A stretch of 64,000 nt of DNA from Microcystis aeruginosa FD4 (GTDB taxonomy: Bacteria > Cyanobacteriota > Cyanobacteriia > Cyanobacteriales > Microcystaceae), in NCBI RefSeq assembly GCF_009792235.1, contig NZ_CP046973.1, positions 4,216,001 to 4,280,000 on the forward strand. Direction: 5' to 3'. Below, in pieces: positions 11,501-18,958 of the stretch. The notes beneath the pieces are model-generated. The model was not told where the DNA came from and did not search any database. It was given only the letters and a program-made list of their open reading frames with translations. The position numbers and the translations under genes were made by a program. The first letter of the stretch is position 1, and every line of letters begins with the position of its first letter.

Positions 11501-11710
11501 GACGGGTCTGTGCAGCATTTCACTGAAGATATTGTCTAAAATTGGGGTGAGACGTTCATAAACTAAATAACGAGTCGTAAAATAGCCAAGGGAAGTAATT
11601 CCCAGGAGAGTAATTCCCCCGACAATTAAAGTAGAAGGCCGGCGGAAAAATCGACCGATACTCAGAAAAAGATTAGGACGAGGAGAAGGATCACCAGGGG
11701 AGTTACTCAT
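5573..11710 (-). CDS. tamB: TamB-like translocation/assembly module protein (DUF490), 2045 aa
   Basis: A very long AsmA/TamB-type protein predicted to bridge the periplasm between inner and outer membranes. One N-terminal transmembrane anchor (about residues 27-47) is followed by some 1,900 residues of repetitive beta-strand sequence of the type N-x-L-x-G-x-hydrophobic. Several internal sections repeat a pattern like LLVDNNPL then LGRAKISFAGGI, suggesting stretched or duplicated beta-groove units. The C-terminal TamB domain has the typical KLTSTPPRSQGEIVRLLGEQL segment and ends in an aromatic-rich beta strand (FSYDYNLNEFTVRYQTQF). Family knowledge: TamB works with BamA-type proteins in outer-membrane biogenesis or lipid transport, and the chloroplast protein TIC236 derives from the cyanobacterial form. 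ORFs seen on the opposite strand are shadows. Confidence 0.9.
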   Translation of the reverse strand: MSNSPGDPSPRPNLFLSIGRFFRRPSTLIVGGITLLGITSLGYFTTRYLVYERLTPILDNIFSEMLHRPVRVGKIEGFYFNRIRIGKSEIPATANSADSLSIDAIELGLNPLPLLLGLPLPIDVKLINPSIYLDQDKNGQWLDDLDKISSNFDREAPIRLNLGFQVEKAAITIQPHALKKPIEIKADGQGRFIDNQKQPLTYNFSAEILKSQVKIQGETALKTGESLTNLQIDRLNLGELLTLIPNRNFQLNQGQLNANIALNIPSWAKLNQSQGNGNFHLTEVVGKFQPFQYPIKLTTKLNLRGDKVLVEQAIASIGKIKTEVRGEVNWQTGYHLNVALESVDLQQLLRIIYLQSPLDLRGEARSTFQVTGKLDQPLIKGTVSNSKPIIFEQIPIQSITSNFETNLNRLSLDKIQIKPLAGGEIKGEGKLQLNLLQSLQKNQPLDGTKMPINLNLQANFPTRKILSQLATIPAKININDLQATIKARGSLGLPELLINWQIPTVNQSGLLNVAGEGKVFLGGNKINLTDTVIKTNGGRLQVNANSDFTSKLVRAKITGNNFLLTPFVPIVCQYVDSICPYLETLEPLNLETANIQVSGKIDQLNINTLNGIANLGISGKQGTILVNSQVLQGNFQAKAVLAGLPINSLLPNLPTQVKLLRSQINLQGYLGELLNNKNNIFSSWQGQGNLELLVDNNPLIATAKLNQGFLTGTVNTGGISLNPLVKNLTVPVSLGRAKISFAGGINSLISGTLTDLKTWRGEGDIQLFVNNQYLRTTTQLEQGILSGIVNTAGLNLNPFLPKINIPVSLGKTQVNFTGAINNLLAGKIPNLSTVNARVDTHLLVDNNPINTAIQLNNGIFNILGSLERFQTNIPLALNIEQTRFQATGNAQTIFDSLLEKRLNLSSVKAVFNSRINVAKGEIKAKAQLNNNFWQSDIIAANLDPAAVLGQLPGIKSISIPNLDFSANLAGNIKEIWQGVTPIQVNNLSAQWGENSFDVRGNILLANLTSQPDIAEVNLNLQAKTDLAAVPLTQIISLLPIDSNLKPRESTLTGIGEFQGQITGKNLLTAWQKVGNIQITGDINLANFSINDRPFEPILKGSMQAGIGQNISLNLRGNQDIIDLTFDPCQQNNCLLPYLPLGINIRQAFGNETPFLATAKRSGENLNVQIADFPLEILKISPTAAYNIPGIIAGQVNANLDINLFNLQGQGQLEINRPSLGNLIGEKLTANLVYRDSMVQLQAGSLQVGASQYNLQGLFNWQTQAIEAKLRVDQGYIQDLLSVASIYDLTSLINFFSSENNPAIQLSPLEVGNPEASLAQQVNLRAKIEEIIQQLAGERGVVGIPSELDFRGRYQANIALTGTLKNPDLSVKFQGNRWEWRPQRPTVNIVNPLGIVTTDTQLIPIDEVTINLNLNRQLLRIEPMRLKSRDSSVFLAGDFSLKKVEGTFAVENLSLDLLRNFVQFPLDVSGSLKTQGQIAGTLLNPRIQGNFAFIDGAINAQNINQDIIGLFTYNQYRFDLRTTSSESIQLYASIPYPPLPGNDQLKIQAKLGTDAIKLIEAISQNAIEWVNGEGEVVLSATGRLDIKEGLKIKDLEANGIVTLNNAAIRSVAFPEILTVNGRIGLTPENLTVEELQGSIADRQISVVGVLPFFQAIKNNPNPLTVNIQEGDIAINGLYRGLIAGNAMVTGTIQQPIIGGNVRLSKGKVFLPRTPEINQETDKPVSRWLQPLNIPQTTNITPVLNNFQVSLAGLSIEQEPLYQFDFSGALTLNGPLTPLEKLQTNGVINLERGRVSYIDTRFLLNRRNQNVIVFDSSRGLGILNPFVDIQLRTILSEFSQSRDFAISRPGGDFPSNEIPDDSLNRIQRIDVTLSVEGELNRLLPNLGRNINEVCQIRPDSPPFPLEENYTNAELQKAANCLQAVAFARGEDEGLLNTPLVKLTSTPPRSQGEIVRLLGEQLLSVFNGLQGKNTEQLIQFGVVQLAIPLLAQGVVYDVENAVSNAIGATDFNILPNLETVYRVNSQSFIRFSYDYNLNEFTVRYQTQF

Positions 11711-12167
11711 AATTGTTTACCTCACACACACCAAAGAAAAGGCAATGGCTCACCAGAGCTAATGAACTATAATAATCCACTGCGGTACTGATCGCCCTCA
11801 ATCGATTAATTGCCATTTTTTAGGCAATTATTAGGCTTAAATCCTGTGAGGAAGTCAAGGGCTGCGGCCAATTAAAAGCCTCTCTCCCCATCTTAGCCTA
11901 AGACTCGAATGGCTGGCTAAAATTTTCAACAATCCGCCAAAATCTCGCCAGTTTCAACAGCTAACCGAATGAATATTGATCACCCCACCAGTTCAAGCAG
12001 AATATTGCTCGGATCAATAGGTTCGGAAATTGAAGATTGAGAGAAAACTTGTGCAGACAGACAACAATCCGGCGCAGTCAGGAACAACAACCGGAAGTAT
12101 TCAGTCCTAGAATATTGGGACTAGCACGTCTATTTTTACTGCAAAAATCGTCTTATAGATAAAGATC
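11711..12167. other. Intergenic region between divergent tamB and SLH-protein genes
   Basis: This 457-base gap separates divergently transcribed genes and must hold both promoters. I see no gene in it. A short inverted repeat (AGTCCTAG, centre AATATT, then GGGACTAG) lies at about 12104-12125, roughly 45 bases before the start codon at 12168; its role is unknown. Confidence 0.4.
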
Positions 12168-13358
12168 ATGAAAGCCAGATTATCGATCGCCCTAACCGCC
12201 CTAATGACCTTGGGCATAACTTCCACAGCAGCGGTCAACTTTGACGAACAGGACATCGAGCAGACCCAGGTAATAGCGATCGCTCGTCCCTACGGAGGTA
12301 ATAAATTTGACCTGCTAGTCTTGGAACAAATCCAGGGAAAACAGAAGTGTTGGAGCGAAAGCGGCTCAAATCCCGTCATGATTGACCCGCTGCTCCTCAA
12401 CTTTGACTTTACCGGCATTTGTCGCCGCGCCACCGATAGCAATGGTTATTCTATCCGTCTCGATGGCCGGGATTTTGGGCTAGATTACATCTTGCGTATT
12501 GTGGAACGCAATGGCGAATTATACTTAGTGGGAACTCCCCGGGATGCTCGCAGACCCGAATTAGTGGTGGGAAGAACCCGAGGAATGCAAACAGGATTTA
12601 TGAAAATTATCCTCGAACCGGGTTGGAGATTTAGCCGTCGTACTTTCCAAGGCAAAAGTTTAGGCCACTTCTACTTTAGCGGCAAAGAAGCGGAAGTTCT
12701 CGCGGCCGCCGGCAGACCTCCCGTCAGTGAAACCACTCCTCCCCCCAGTTCTGGGTCCAGTTTCCAGGATATTAGCGGCGATATTTATAAAACTGAGATT
12801 GAAAAAGCGATCGCGCTTGGGGTAGTGGCCGGTTTTAAAGAAGATAACACCTTCCGCCCCGAAAATCCCGTCACTAGGGAACAATTCGTCTCGATGATTA
12901 TTGAAGGGATGGGAACTGTCACCAAAATTAACCTAGAAGAGATTCCCCCCGGCAGCGGCAGTTTTAACGATGTGGAAGCGACGCGCTGGAGTGCCAAAAA
13001 AATCCAATGGGCCCGGGCCAATGGTATTGTTGCCGGCAAAGCTAACGGCGAATTCCGTCCCACCGACCCCATCACCAGGGCCGAATTGATGGCGATTCTC
13101 AAACAGGCCGCCACCTACCTAAAAACTCAGCAAAAACAAGCCCCCAATTTAGCCCAAACTAAAACCCCCGTCAATTTTTCCGATACTTCCGGTCACTGGG
13201 CTGCCAGTTTAATTACCCAGATGTCGGGATTTTGCGGTGTGGCCTCTCCCTTGAACGAACAGGGTAGTGCCTTTGTACCAAATGATCCCGCCCGTCGTAA
13301 CTATGCGGCTGCTGCGATCGTCCGTACCCTCGATTGTGTTAAAACCGCCAAAAAATAA
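12168..13358 (+). CDS. Secreted DUF3747 and S-layer-homology (SLH) domain protein
   Basis: A 396-residue envelope protein. It opens with a signal peptide (MKARLSIALTALMTLGITST). A DUF3747 region spans about residues 25-175 (FDEQDIEQTQVIAIARPYG through GWRFSRRTFQGKSLGHFYF). A proline/serine linker follows, then three SLH-like repeats: FQDISGDIYKTEIEKAIALG (about 200-255), FNDVEATRWSAKKIQWARANG (about 268-325) and FSDTSGHWAASLITQMSGFCG (about 338-392). SLH repeats anchor proteins to cell-wall polysaccharide, and in cyanobacteria the architecture is common among surface proteins. It is divergent from tamB, another envelope gene. The exact ligand and role are unknown. Confidence 0.85.
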   Translation: MKARLSIALTALMTLGITSTAAVNFDEQDIEQTQVIAIARPYGGNKFDLLVLEQIQGKQKCWSESGSNPVMIDPLLLNFDFTGICRRATDSNGYSIRLDGRDFGLDYILRIVERNGELYLVGTPRDARRPELVVGRTRGMQTGFMKIILEPGWRFSRRTFQGKSLGHFYFSGKEAEVLAAAGRPPVSETTPPPSSGSSFQDISGDIYKTEIEKAIALGVVAGFKEDNTFRPENPVTREQFVSMIIEGMGTVTKINLEEIPPGSGSFNDVEATRWSAKKIQWARANGIVAGKANGEFRPTDPITRAELMAILKQAATYLKTQQKQAPNLAQTKTPVNFSDTSGHWAASLITQMSGFCGVASPLNEQGSAFVPNDPARRNYAAAAIVRTLDCVKTAKK

Positions 13359-13374
13359 TGGCCTCTCCTCAATC

Positions 13375-13533
13375 AGGGTTTGCGGCAAAAAGTTTTTCCT
13401 AGGGGTAGGATGTGGGGTGTGGGGTTTTATCCATTTTTAGGAAGTCAATTACCTAATTTTCAGGGCAAAAGTCCCCCAATTTTCCCCCCGCTCACTCCCA
13501 GGCCCGGAACTTTTTGATTTCAAAAAGGCCTAA
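13375..13533. repeat. Degenerate MITE-A copy
   Basis: It begins AGGGTTTGCGGCAAAAAG and carries the same internal blocks as the four fuller copies (TGTGGGGTGTGGGGTTTTA; CAATTACCTAATTTTCAGGG). The other terminal inverted repeat is missing, so the copy is truncated or decayed. It lies directly downstream of the SLH gene. Confidence 0.7.
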
Positions 13534-13546
13534 AGATATTATCCAA

Positions 13547-13618
13547 TTACTGATGACTGATGACTGATCAGTGATCACTGATTACTGATCACTGATTACT
13601 GATTACTGATTACTGATT
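13547..13618. repeat. Heptamer-type short tandem repeats (ACTGATT/ACTGATC)
   Basis: About ten imperfect copies of a 7-8 base unit built on ACTGATTACTGATCACTG. Such heptamer arrays are frequent between cyanobacterial genes. The unit has internal GTGATCAC-type symmetry. It lies just before the IS605-type element. Confidence 0.8.
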
Positions 13619-13714
13619 GTGGTTGTTAATTTTTACCTTAAATGTCGGTTTGAAGGAACCCTCGGTTTCACTGACGAGATGAAAAACCGACCAGCATAAA
13701 ACAGCGAAGCACAA

Positions 13715-14353
13715 CTAATATTCAGGGGAATCCTGATTCTCGACATATTTCTTAAGTTGGTCTATTGTGACACCGCCACAACTGGCCACAAAATATGCCC
13801 CTGTCCACAAAATTCTCTTATCTTGACCATATATCTCTTTCAAGTGGTCTGAAAAGTTATCCCACATCAGCTGGCAAGAAGTTGATTTTAAGTTAGCGAT
13901 TAGACTACTTAGGGTCTGCTGAATAAATCTAAAAACCTTGTTGGGTAAGACTTTTAGACTTTTTGTCAATCAAAAAGTACCAGGCATGGGAGTGATCAGG
14001 GGGAAAATTGAGGTACTTTTTCCCTGAAAATTAGGTAGTTGACCACCTGAAAATCGGTAAAACCCTACACCCCACACCCCACACCCCACACCCTACCCCC
14101 AGGAAAAACTTTTTCAGCAGACCCTACTTAACAGCTTATGGGGTGGGTAAGTCAGAAGGATATGGATATGGTCTGATTCTCCGTTAATCTCTATTATCTT
14201 CGCCTTCCATTTCTCGGCTATGTTTTGAAAAGCTATTCTCAAAAACTCCAGATGCTCTTTCTGAAACACATTTCTACGATATTTGGTGACGAGAACTATA
14301 TGTACGGTGAGATTAAAGGTAGCTCTAGGAGTTTTAAAATAATTAGTCTTTAT
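13715..14353 (-). pseudogene. tnpA: tnpA, IS200/IS605 Y1 transposase, split by a MITE
   Basis: The C-terminal part reads SSLIANLKSTSCQLMWDNF and ends with ASCGGVTIDQLKKYVENQ, which holds the expected catalytic Tyr. The N-terminal part lies beyond the MITE at 14126-14353 and reads TFNLTVHIVLVTKYRRNVF through INGESDHIHILLTYPPHKLL, including the His-hydrophobic-His (HIH) motif of HUH nucleases. The frame is rejoined if the 215-base MITE and one 4-base duplication are removed. Where a start is expected there is ATA (14351-14353), not ATG, so the start may also be lost. An IS200/IS605 transposase acts on single-stranded ends, but this copy should be inactive. Confidence 0.8.
13911..14125. mobile_element. 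MITE-A copy inserted in tnpA
   Basis: A 215-base non-coding element with inverted ends AGGGTCTGCTGAA and its complement, flanked by the direct duplication ACTT (13907-13910 and 14126-14129). It contains the family's C-rich tract of CACCCCACA repeats. There is no ORF. Confidence 0.88.
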
Positions 14354-14417
14354 ACTCTTGATATTTTGTACAGTGGATTGCTATAATCATAACATAACAC
14401 ATTGAGAGGTCGAATCA

Positions 14418-15599
14418 ATGCGAGTCATAGAGTTTAAGTTAAAAGTCAATCCTTCCCAAGAAATAGCTATTCAAGAGGCTATCAGGGTGGGACAGTTTAT
14501 TAGAAATAAGTGTCTAAGATTTTGGATGGACTCTACCAAAGAAGATCAGGTTAACTATGGTACTTTGTGTAGGCTAACTACCGAATTATCTAATAGTCCT
14601 GAGTTCTCTTTTGTTGGTAAACTCAACTCTATGGCTCGTCAAGCAAGTGCCGAAAGAGCTTGGTTTTCTATATCCCGTTTCTACGACAATTGTCAAAGGG
14701 GTTTGGCAAAAAAAGGCTATCCCAAATTCAAAAAGTTTTCAAGGTCTGTCGAGTACAAAACTTCTGGTTGGAAACTAACAGAAGACAAAAAGTTTATCCA
14801 CATCACGGATAAAACAGGGATAGGAAAATTAAAGTTAATCGGCACTTTTAACCGTGAGATTCTCGATAAATCTACTATCAAAAGAGTCAGGCTTATTAAA
14901 CGAGCAGATGGCTTTTATTGTCAATTTGTCTTAGACATTGAGAGAGTAGAAACCTTTGACTCTACAGGAAAAGAAGTAGGGATTGATTTAGGTTTAAACC
15001 ATTTCTTAACTGACTCTAATGGGGATAAAATTGATAACCCACGGTTTCTTCGTAAGTCGGAAAAAAGACTAAAAAAGGCTCAACGTAAACTCTCAAAGAA
15101 GAAAAAGGGAAGCCAAAAAAGATTAAAACAGAAATCTAAAGTAGCTCGCCTTCATCTAAAAGTTTCTAGACAGCGTAAAGATTTTGCCGTCAAGACAGCA
15201 AAAGCGTTAATCCAATCTAACGATTTGGTAGTCTATGAGGACTTGAAGGTATCTAATATGGTGAAAAATCCTAAGCTTGCTAAATCTATTCAAGATGCGA
15301 GTTGGTCAATGTTCACCGATTGGTTAGACTACTTTGGGAAAATACACGGGAAGTTTGTGGTAGCGGTGAACCCACAATACACTAGCCAACAATGTTCTAG
15401 TTGTGGTAATATTGTCAAGAAAACATTATCTGTAAGAACTCATGTTTGTTCTTGTGGGTGTGTCTTGGATAGAGACGAAAACGCCGCTATAAACATTCTC
15501 GCACGGGCAAATACTGTCGGGCGGACAGAAATTCAAGCCCGACTACAGACTACCCACTGTCTATTAGGTGAAAGCTTAGTAGATAAGGTAACTGGATGA
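14418..15599 (+). CDS. tnpB: TnpB, RNA-guided RuvC nuclease of an IS605-type element
   Basis: A full-length 393-residue TnpB. An N-terminal OrfB/HTH region is followed by a RuvC-like core with GIDLGLN (D190), YEDL (E274) and DRDENAAINI (around 351-353). Between them is a zinc ribbon (CSSC at 326-329, CSCGC at 344-348). All expected catalytic and zinc residues are present, so it could be an active nuclease. Family knowledge: TnpB uses an RNA from the element's right end to cleave DNA next to a short target motif, helping retain the element. It diverges from tnpA, and its stop lies 40 bases before the element's right end. Confidence 0.92.
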   Translation: MRVIEFKLKVNPSQEIAIQEAIRVGQFIRNKCLRFWMDSTKEDQVNYGTLCRLTTELSNSPEFSFVGKLNSMARQASAERAWFSISRFYDNCQRGLAKKGYPKFKKFSRSVEYKTSGWKLTEDKKFIHITDKTGIGKLKLIGTFNREILDKSTIKRVRLIKRADGFYCQFVLDIERVETFDSTGKEVGIDLGLNHFLTDSNGDKIDNPRFLRKSEKRLKKAQRKLSKKKKGSQKRLKQKSKVARLHLKVSRQRKDFAVKTAKALIQSNDLVVYEDLKVSNMVKNPKLAKSIQDASWSMFTDWLDYFGKIHGKFVVAVNPQYTSQQCSSCGNIVKKTLSVRTHVCSCGCVLDRDENAAINILARANTVGRTEIQARLQTTHCLLGESLVDKVTG

Positions 15600-15639
15600 A
15601 CAGGGAATCCCGAAGCGCTTAGTGCGATGGGAGCGTCAA
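15500..15639 (+). ncRNA. Probable omega RNA / right end of the TnpB element
   Basis: TnpB guide RNAs come from the 3' end of tnpB plus the right end of the element. Here that region ends in a hairpin with arms GAAGCGC and GTGCG, then GGGAGCGTCAA. The guide would begin immediately after 15639. Boundaries are estimates from family knowledge. Confidence 0.4.
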
Positions 15640-15705
15640 TTTAGGTATCCTGTCGAGTATTTTCGCTAGACTGGAAAATAATGCACCTCGGCTAGACAAA
15701 ATCCT

Positions 15706-17235
15706 ATGGTAAAGCTGCTCGAAAATCCTCTCCGAGTGGGATTGCGACAAGAAAGAACCCCAGAACCCCTAATTTTAGTCATTTTTGGGGCATCGGGAGA
15801 CTTAACCCAAAGAAAACTGGTTCCTGCCCTCTATCAACTGAAACGGGAAAGACGACTACCGGCCGAATTAACCATCGTCGGTACAGCGCGCCGAGAGTGG
15901 AGTCATGATTATTTTCGCCAACAGATGCGCCAAGGCATCGAAGAATTTTCCGACGGGATTGGTAGTGAGGAATATTGGCAAGACTTCGCCCAAGGGTTGT
16001 ACTATTTCCCCGGCAACATGGACGATCCGGAAAGTTACGCCAAAATGAAAGTCTTTCTGGAAGAACTAGACGGAATCCGGGGAACTCGCGGCAATCGAGT
16101 CTTTTATCTAGCGGTTTCTCCTAATTTCTTCCCTCCCGGCCTTAAAAACCTTGGGGCGGCCGGAATGCTGAAAGACCCAATTAAACACCGATTAGTGATC
16201 GAAAAACCCTTTGGCAAAGATCTCAGTTCTGCCCAAGTTCTCAATCGAGTCGTACAAGAGGTTTGTCAGGAGAACCAAGTTTATCGCATTGACCACTATT
16301 TAGGCAAGGAAACCGTCCAAAACTTATTGGTGTTCCGATTTGCTAACGCCATCTTTGAACCCCTCTGGAATCGTCAATTTATCGATCACGTCCAGATTAC
16401 CGTAGCCGAAACCGTGGGAGTGGAGGATCGAGCCGGATATTACGAAAAATCGGGGGCTTTGCGCGATATGGTGCAAAATCACCTGATGCAGTTATTCTGC
16501 TTGACGGCGATGGAAGCACCCAACGCTATTAACGCTGATAGTATCCGCGGCGAAAAAGTCAAAGTCCTGCAAGCGACTCACCTGGCCGATATTAATAACC
16601 TAGAAAAATCCGCCATCCGCGGCCAGTATAAAGCCGGTTGGATGAAAGGAAAACCCATTCCGGGCTATCGGGAAGAAAAGGACGTTAATCCGGAATCCAC
16701 CACTCCCACCTATGTGGCCATGAAATTAATCGTCGATAACTGGCGTTGGCAAGGTGTCCCCTTCTACCTGCGTACGGGTAAACGTCTGCCGAAAAAAGTT
16801 TCCGAGATTGCCATCCAATTCCGCAATGTGCCGTTATTAATCTTCCAATCGGCAGCCCAACAAACCAATGCAAATGTACTTAGTCTGCGAATTCAGCCTA
16901 ATGAAGGTATTGCCCTGCGTTTTGAAGCGAAAATGCCGGGGTCGGAATTACGCACCCGCACGGTAGAAATGGACTTTAGTTATGGTTCCTCCTTCGGTGT
17001 CACCAGTGCCGATGCCTATAATCGCCTACTTTTAGACGCTATGCTAGGAGATCAAACCCTATTTACCCGTTCTGATGAGGTAGAAGAAGCATGGCGCATC
17101 GTTACTCCCGCTCTCGCCGCCTGGGACGCTCCCGCCGATCCTGCCTCCGTACCCCAATACGAAGCGGGTACCTGGGAACCCACAGAAGCGGAATTTCTCC
17201 TTAACCGCGATGGCCGTCGTTGGCGACGACTCTAA
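15706..17235 (+). CDS. zwf: Glucose-6-phosphate 1-dehydrogenase
   Basis: Oxidises glucose 6-phosphate to 6-phosphogluconolactone with NADP+, the entry step of the oxidative pentose phosphate pathway used by cyanobacteria in the dark. At 509 residues it has the usual length. The Rossmann motif FGASGDLTQRK lies near residue 28, and the substrate/catalytic signature RIDHYLGKETVQN near residue 197. It is followed by opcA on the same strand, the conserved cyanobacterial arrangement, here with a 210-base repeat-filled spacer. The IS605-type element ends only 66 bases before the start codon, so the promoter must lie in that gap or inside the element's end. Confidence 0.96.
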   Translation: MVKLLENPLRVGLRQERTPEPLILVIFGASGDLTQRKLVPALYQLKRERRLPAELTIVGTARREWSHDYFRQQMRQGIEEFSDGIGSEEYWQDFAQGLYYFPGNMDDPESYAKMKVFLEELDGIRGTRGNRVFYLAVSPNFFPPGLKNLGAAGMLKDPIKHRLVIEKPFGKDLSSAQVLNRVVQEVCQENQVYRIDHYLGKETVQNLLVFRFANAIFEPLWNRQFIDHVQITVAETVGVEDRAGYYEKSGALRDMVQNHLMQLFCLTAMEAPNAINADSIRGEKVKVLQATHLADINNLEKSAIRGQYKAGWMKGKPIPGYREEKDVNPESTTPTYVAMKLIVDNWRWQGVPFYLRTGKRLPKKVSEIAIQFRNVPLLIFQSAAQQTNANVLSLRIQPNEGIALRFEAKMPGSELRTRTVEMDFSYGSSFGVTSADAYNRLLLDAMLGDQTLFTRSDEVEEAWRIVTPALAAWDAPADPASVPQYEAGTWEPTEAEFLLNRDGRRWRRL

Positions 17236-17239
17236 TACA

Positions 17240-17441
17240 GTGAACAGTAATCAGTGAGCAGTAAACAGTAAACAGTAATCAGTGAGCAGTAAACAGTAAA
17301 CAGTAAACAGTTAAAAGGCAGCTCCGAGCTTGTCGCTTAATACTATTCACTAAAAACTCACACCTGATAACTGGTAACTGATAACTGATAACTGATAGCT
17401 GATAACTGATAACTGATAACTGATAACTGATAACTGATAAC
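17240..17441. repeat. Two heptamer tandem-repeat arrays between zwf and opcA
   Basis: From about 17240 to 17312 the unit is AACAGTA with AGTGAGC variants; from 17369 to 17441 it is TAACTGA, in about ten near-perfect copies. The second array abuts the opcA start codon, leaving no clear Shine-Dalgarno sequence. Short reading frames across it are meaningless. Confidence 0.85.
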
Positions 17442-17445
17442 TGAC

Positions 17446-18801
17446 ATGACTACCCAAAGCCCCCCCATTGTCTCCCTGCAAGCACCAAAAGATGTTTCCA
17501 TCGATGTGATCGAGCAGGAACTGCGCGATATCTGGCAATCCTATAATGATAATCAGGATGGTATGGCCGCTACCCGGGCCACCACCTTTAGCTTTATTGT
17601 CTATGAACCCGACGCAGTACAGGAATTGTTAACCCTTCTCGGCTATTACACCGGCCCGATTGATGGTATTGCCGGTCCGCGGACCCACGCCGCTATCAAG
17701 GTCGCCCAGAAAGACCTAGAACTAGAAGTAACTGGGCTTTCTAGCGATGAATTTGTCGCTCGGTTAAGGGCAGCCTGGGAAGCGGAAAAAAACGCCGAGG
17801 ACGGGGCTAATCGTCGTCAATACGCCGCCGATTTGGATGCGATTGGGGTCGCAGATGCGATCGCTGCTTCCAATCCCTGTCGCATTATTACCCTCTGTCC
17901 CACTGCCGAGGCCGATGAAGGGGTGAAAGCCTCCGTTTCTGCCTATTGTCCCGTTAACAAACGTAGTCAGAACACTTTAGTTTGCTGTGAATACGTCACT
18001 TTAAGCGGTACAGCGGAAGCTTTGGAACGAATTGGCGGCATTATTTCCGAGTTAACTATTCCCAGTTTGCCCAAATTTCTCTGGTGGAAAGCCAGTCCCG
18101 ATGGGGAATATGGACTATTTAAGCGTCTGGCCAGTCAATGTGATACGATTATCGTCGATTCCAGCACTTTTCGGGAACCGGAAACGGAACTGCTGCAGGT
18201 GGGGGATTTATTAGCCACAGATGTACCATTAGCTGACCTAAACTGGAGTCGTCTGGCCCCTTGGCAAGAACTAACCGCCGAGGCTTTTGATCCGCCGGAG
18301 CGCCGGGATGCTATTCTGGAAGTCGATCGCATCACTATTGATTACGAAAAGGGCAATCCTTGCCAAGCTTTTATGTTCCTCGGTTGGATGGCCAGCCGGT
18401 TACAATGGCGACCGGTGGGATATAGTCACCGGTCGGGAGATTACGCTATTCATCGGATTAGCTTCCTCGGTCAAGACCAGCGTTTAATTGAAGCAGAATT
18501 AGCTGGTATTCCCGTGGCCGATTGGGGTGAGATACAAGGGGATCTGATTAGTATTAAACTCAGTTCTACTAATCTTCAGGCTGATTGTTGTACGGTAATT
18601 TGTTCGGGAACTACCGGCTGTATGCGGATGGAAGCTTCGGGAGGGGCCCAATCTTGCCGCATTGAACAAGTGTCCCATCTGGAAGACCAAAAAACAGAAA
18701 CTCTGCTAGGTAAACAGTTACAGCGTTGGGGCCAGGACGTGCTTTATCAAGAAAGCATGAAAGTCACCGGCGCTATCCTCAAATTATCCCAACCGGATTA
18801 G
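17446..18801 (+). CDS. opcA: OpcA, redox-linked assembly/activation factor of glucose-6-phosphate dehydrogenase
   Basis: A 451-residue protein that follows zwf in cyanobacteria and is needed for full G6PDH activity, linking it to thioredoxin redox control. The N-terminus has a peptidoglycan-binding-like fold (LTLLGYYTGPIDGIAGPRTH at about 60-80), a feature of cyanobacterial OpcA. The body contains the OpcA/DUF signature region LWWKASPDGEYG around residue 207 and several scattered cysteines. Its start follows a TAACTGA array directly. It should be cotranscribed with zwf unless the array blocks read-through. Confidence 0.93.
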   Translation: MTTQSPPIVSLQAPKDVSIDVIEQELRDIWQSYNDNQDGMAATRATTFSFIVYEPDAVQELLTLLGYYTGPIDGIAGPRTHAAIKVAQKDLELEVTGLSSDEFVARLRAAWEAEKNAEDGANRRQYAADLDAIGVADAIAASNPCRIITLCPTAEADEGVKASVSAYCPVNKRSQNTLVCCEYVTLSGTAEALERIGGIISELTIPSLPKFLWWKASPDGEYGLFKRLASQCDTIIVDSSTFREPETELLQVGDLLATDVPLADLNWSRLAPWQELTAEAFDPPERRDAILEVDRITIDYEKGNPCQAFMFLGWMASRLQWRPVGYSHRSGDYAIHRISFLGQDQRLIEAELAGIPVADWGEIQGDLISIKLSSTNLQADCCTVICSGTTGCMRMEASGGAQSCRIEQVSHLEDQKTETLLGKQLQRWGQDVLYQESMKVTGAILKLSQPD

Positions 18802-18832
18802 CAAATTAGCAACAATAATCCCACCCACTTTG

Positions 18833-18858
18833 GAGAGACCTTGTTAACAAGGTCTCTC
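18833..18858. terminator. Strong hairpin after opcA
   Basis: A 26-base perfect palindrome with arms GAGAGACCTTGTT / AACAAGGTCTCTC, 31 bases after the opcA stop. No U-run follows, so it may be a processing hairpin or a factor-dependent end instead of a classical terminator. Confidence 0.5.
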
Positions 18859-18958
18859 GATATTTGTACAGCAGTCAGCACCTGATTAAAACCGATAATT
18901 GTACCTTTTCAGAAAACAGGTTATTATAAAAACAGAGCTTTGCTTTCAAGGGGGCAAT

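Larger units (their letters stand above)
13637..15639. mobile_element. IS605-type element with divergent tnpA (broken) and tnpB (intact)
   Basis: The left end follows a TTAC at 13633-13636 and the right end is TCAA at 15636-15639, after a hairpin-bearing tail. The left-end sequence (CTTAAATGTCGGTTTGAAGG) nearly matches that of the second element at 29053. No target duplication is visible, as expected of single-strand HUH transposition. The element is 2003 bases, of which 219 are a later MITE-A insertion plus its 4-base duplication. tnpA and tnpB diverge. Confidence 0.85.

Noticed and set aside
11711..11740. Yfr1-like small RNA (CTCACAC motif)
   Set aside because: Only a loose ACCTCACACACACC match; no flanking hairpins of the Yfr1 type.
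13547..13618. Possible CRISPR array
   Set aside because: Units are 7-8 bases with no spacers; also true for 17240-17441 and 50814-50848. No cas gene is present.
17350..17538. Minus-strand ORF with repeated SVISYQL
   Set aside because: Read-through of TAACTGA heptamers on the strand opposite opcA.
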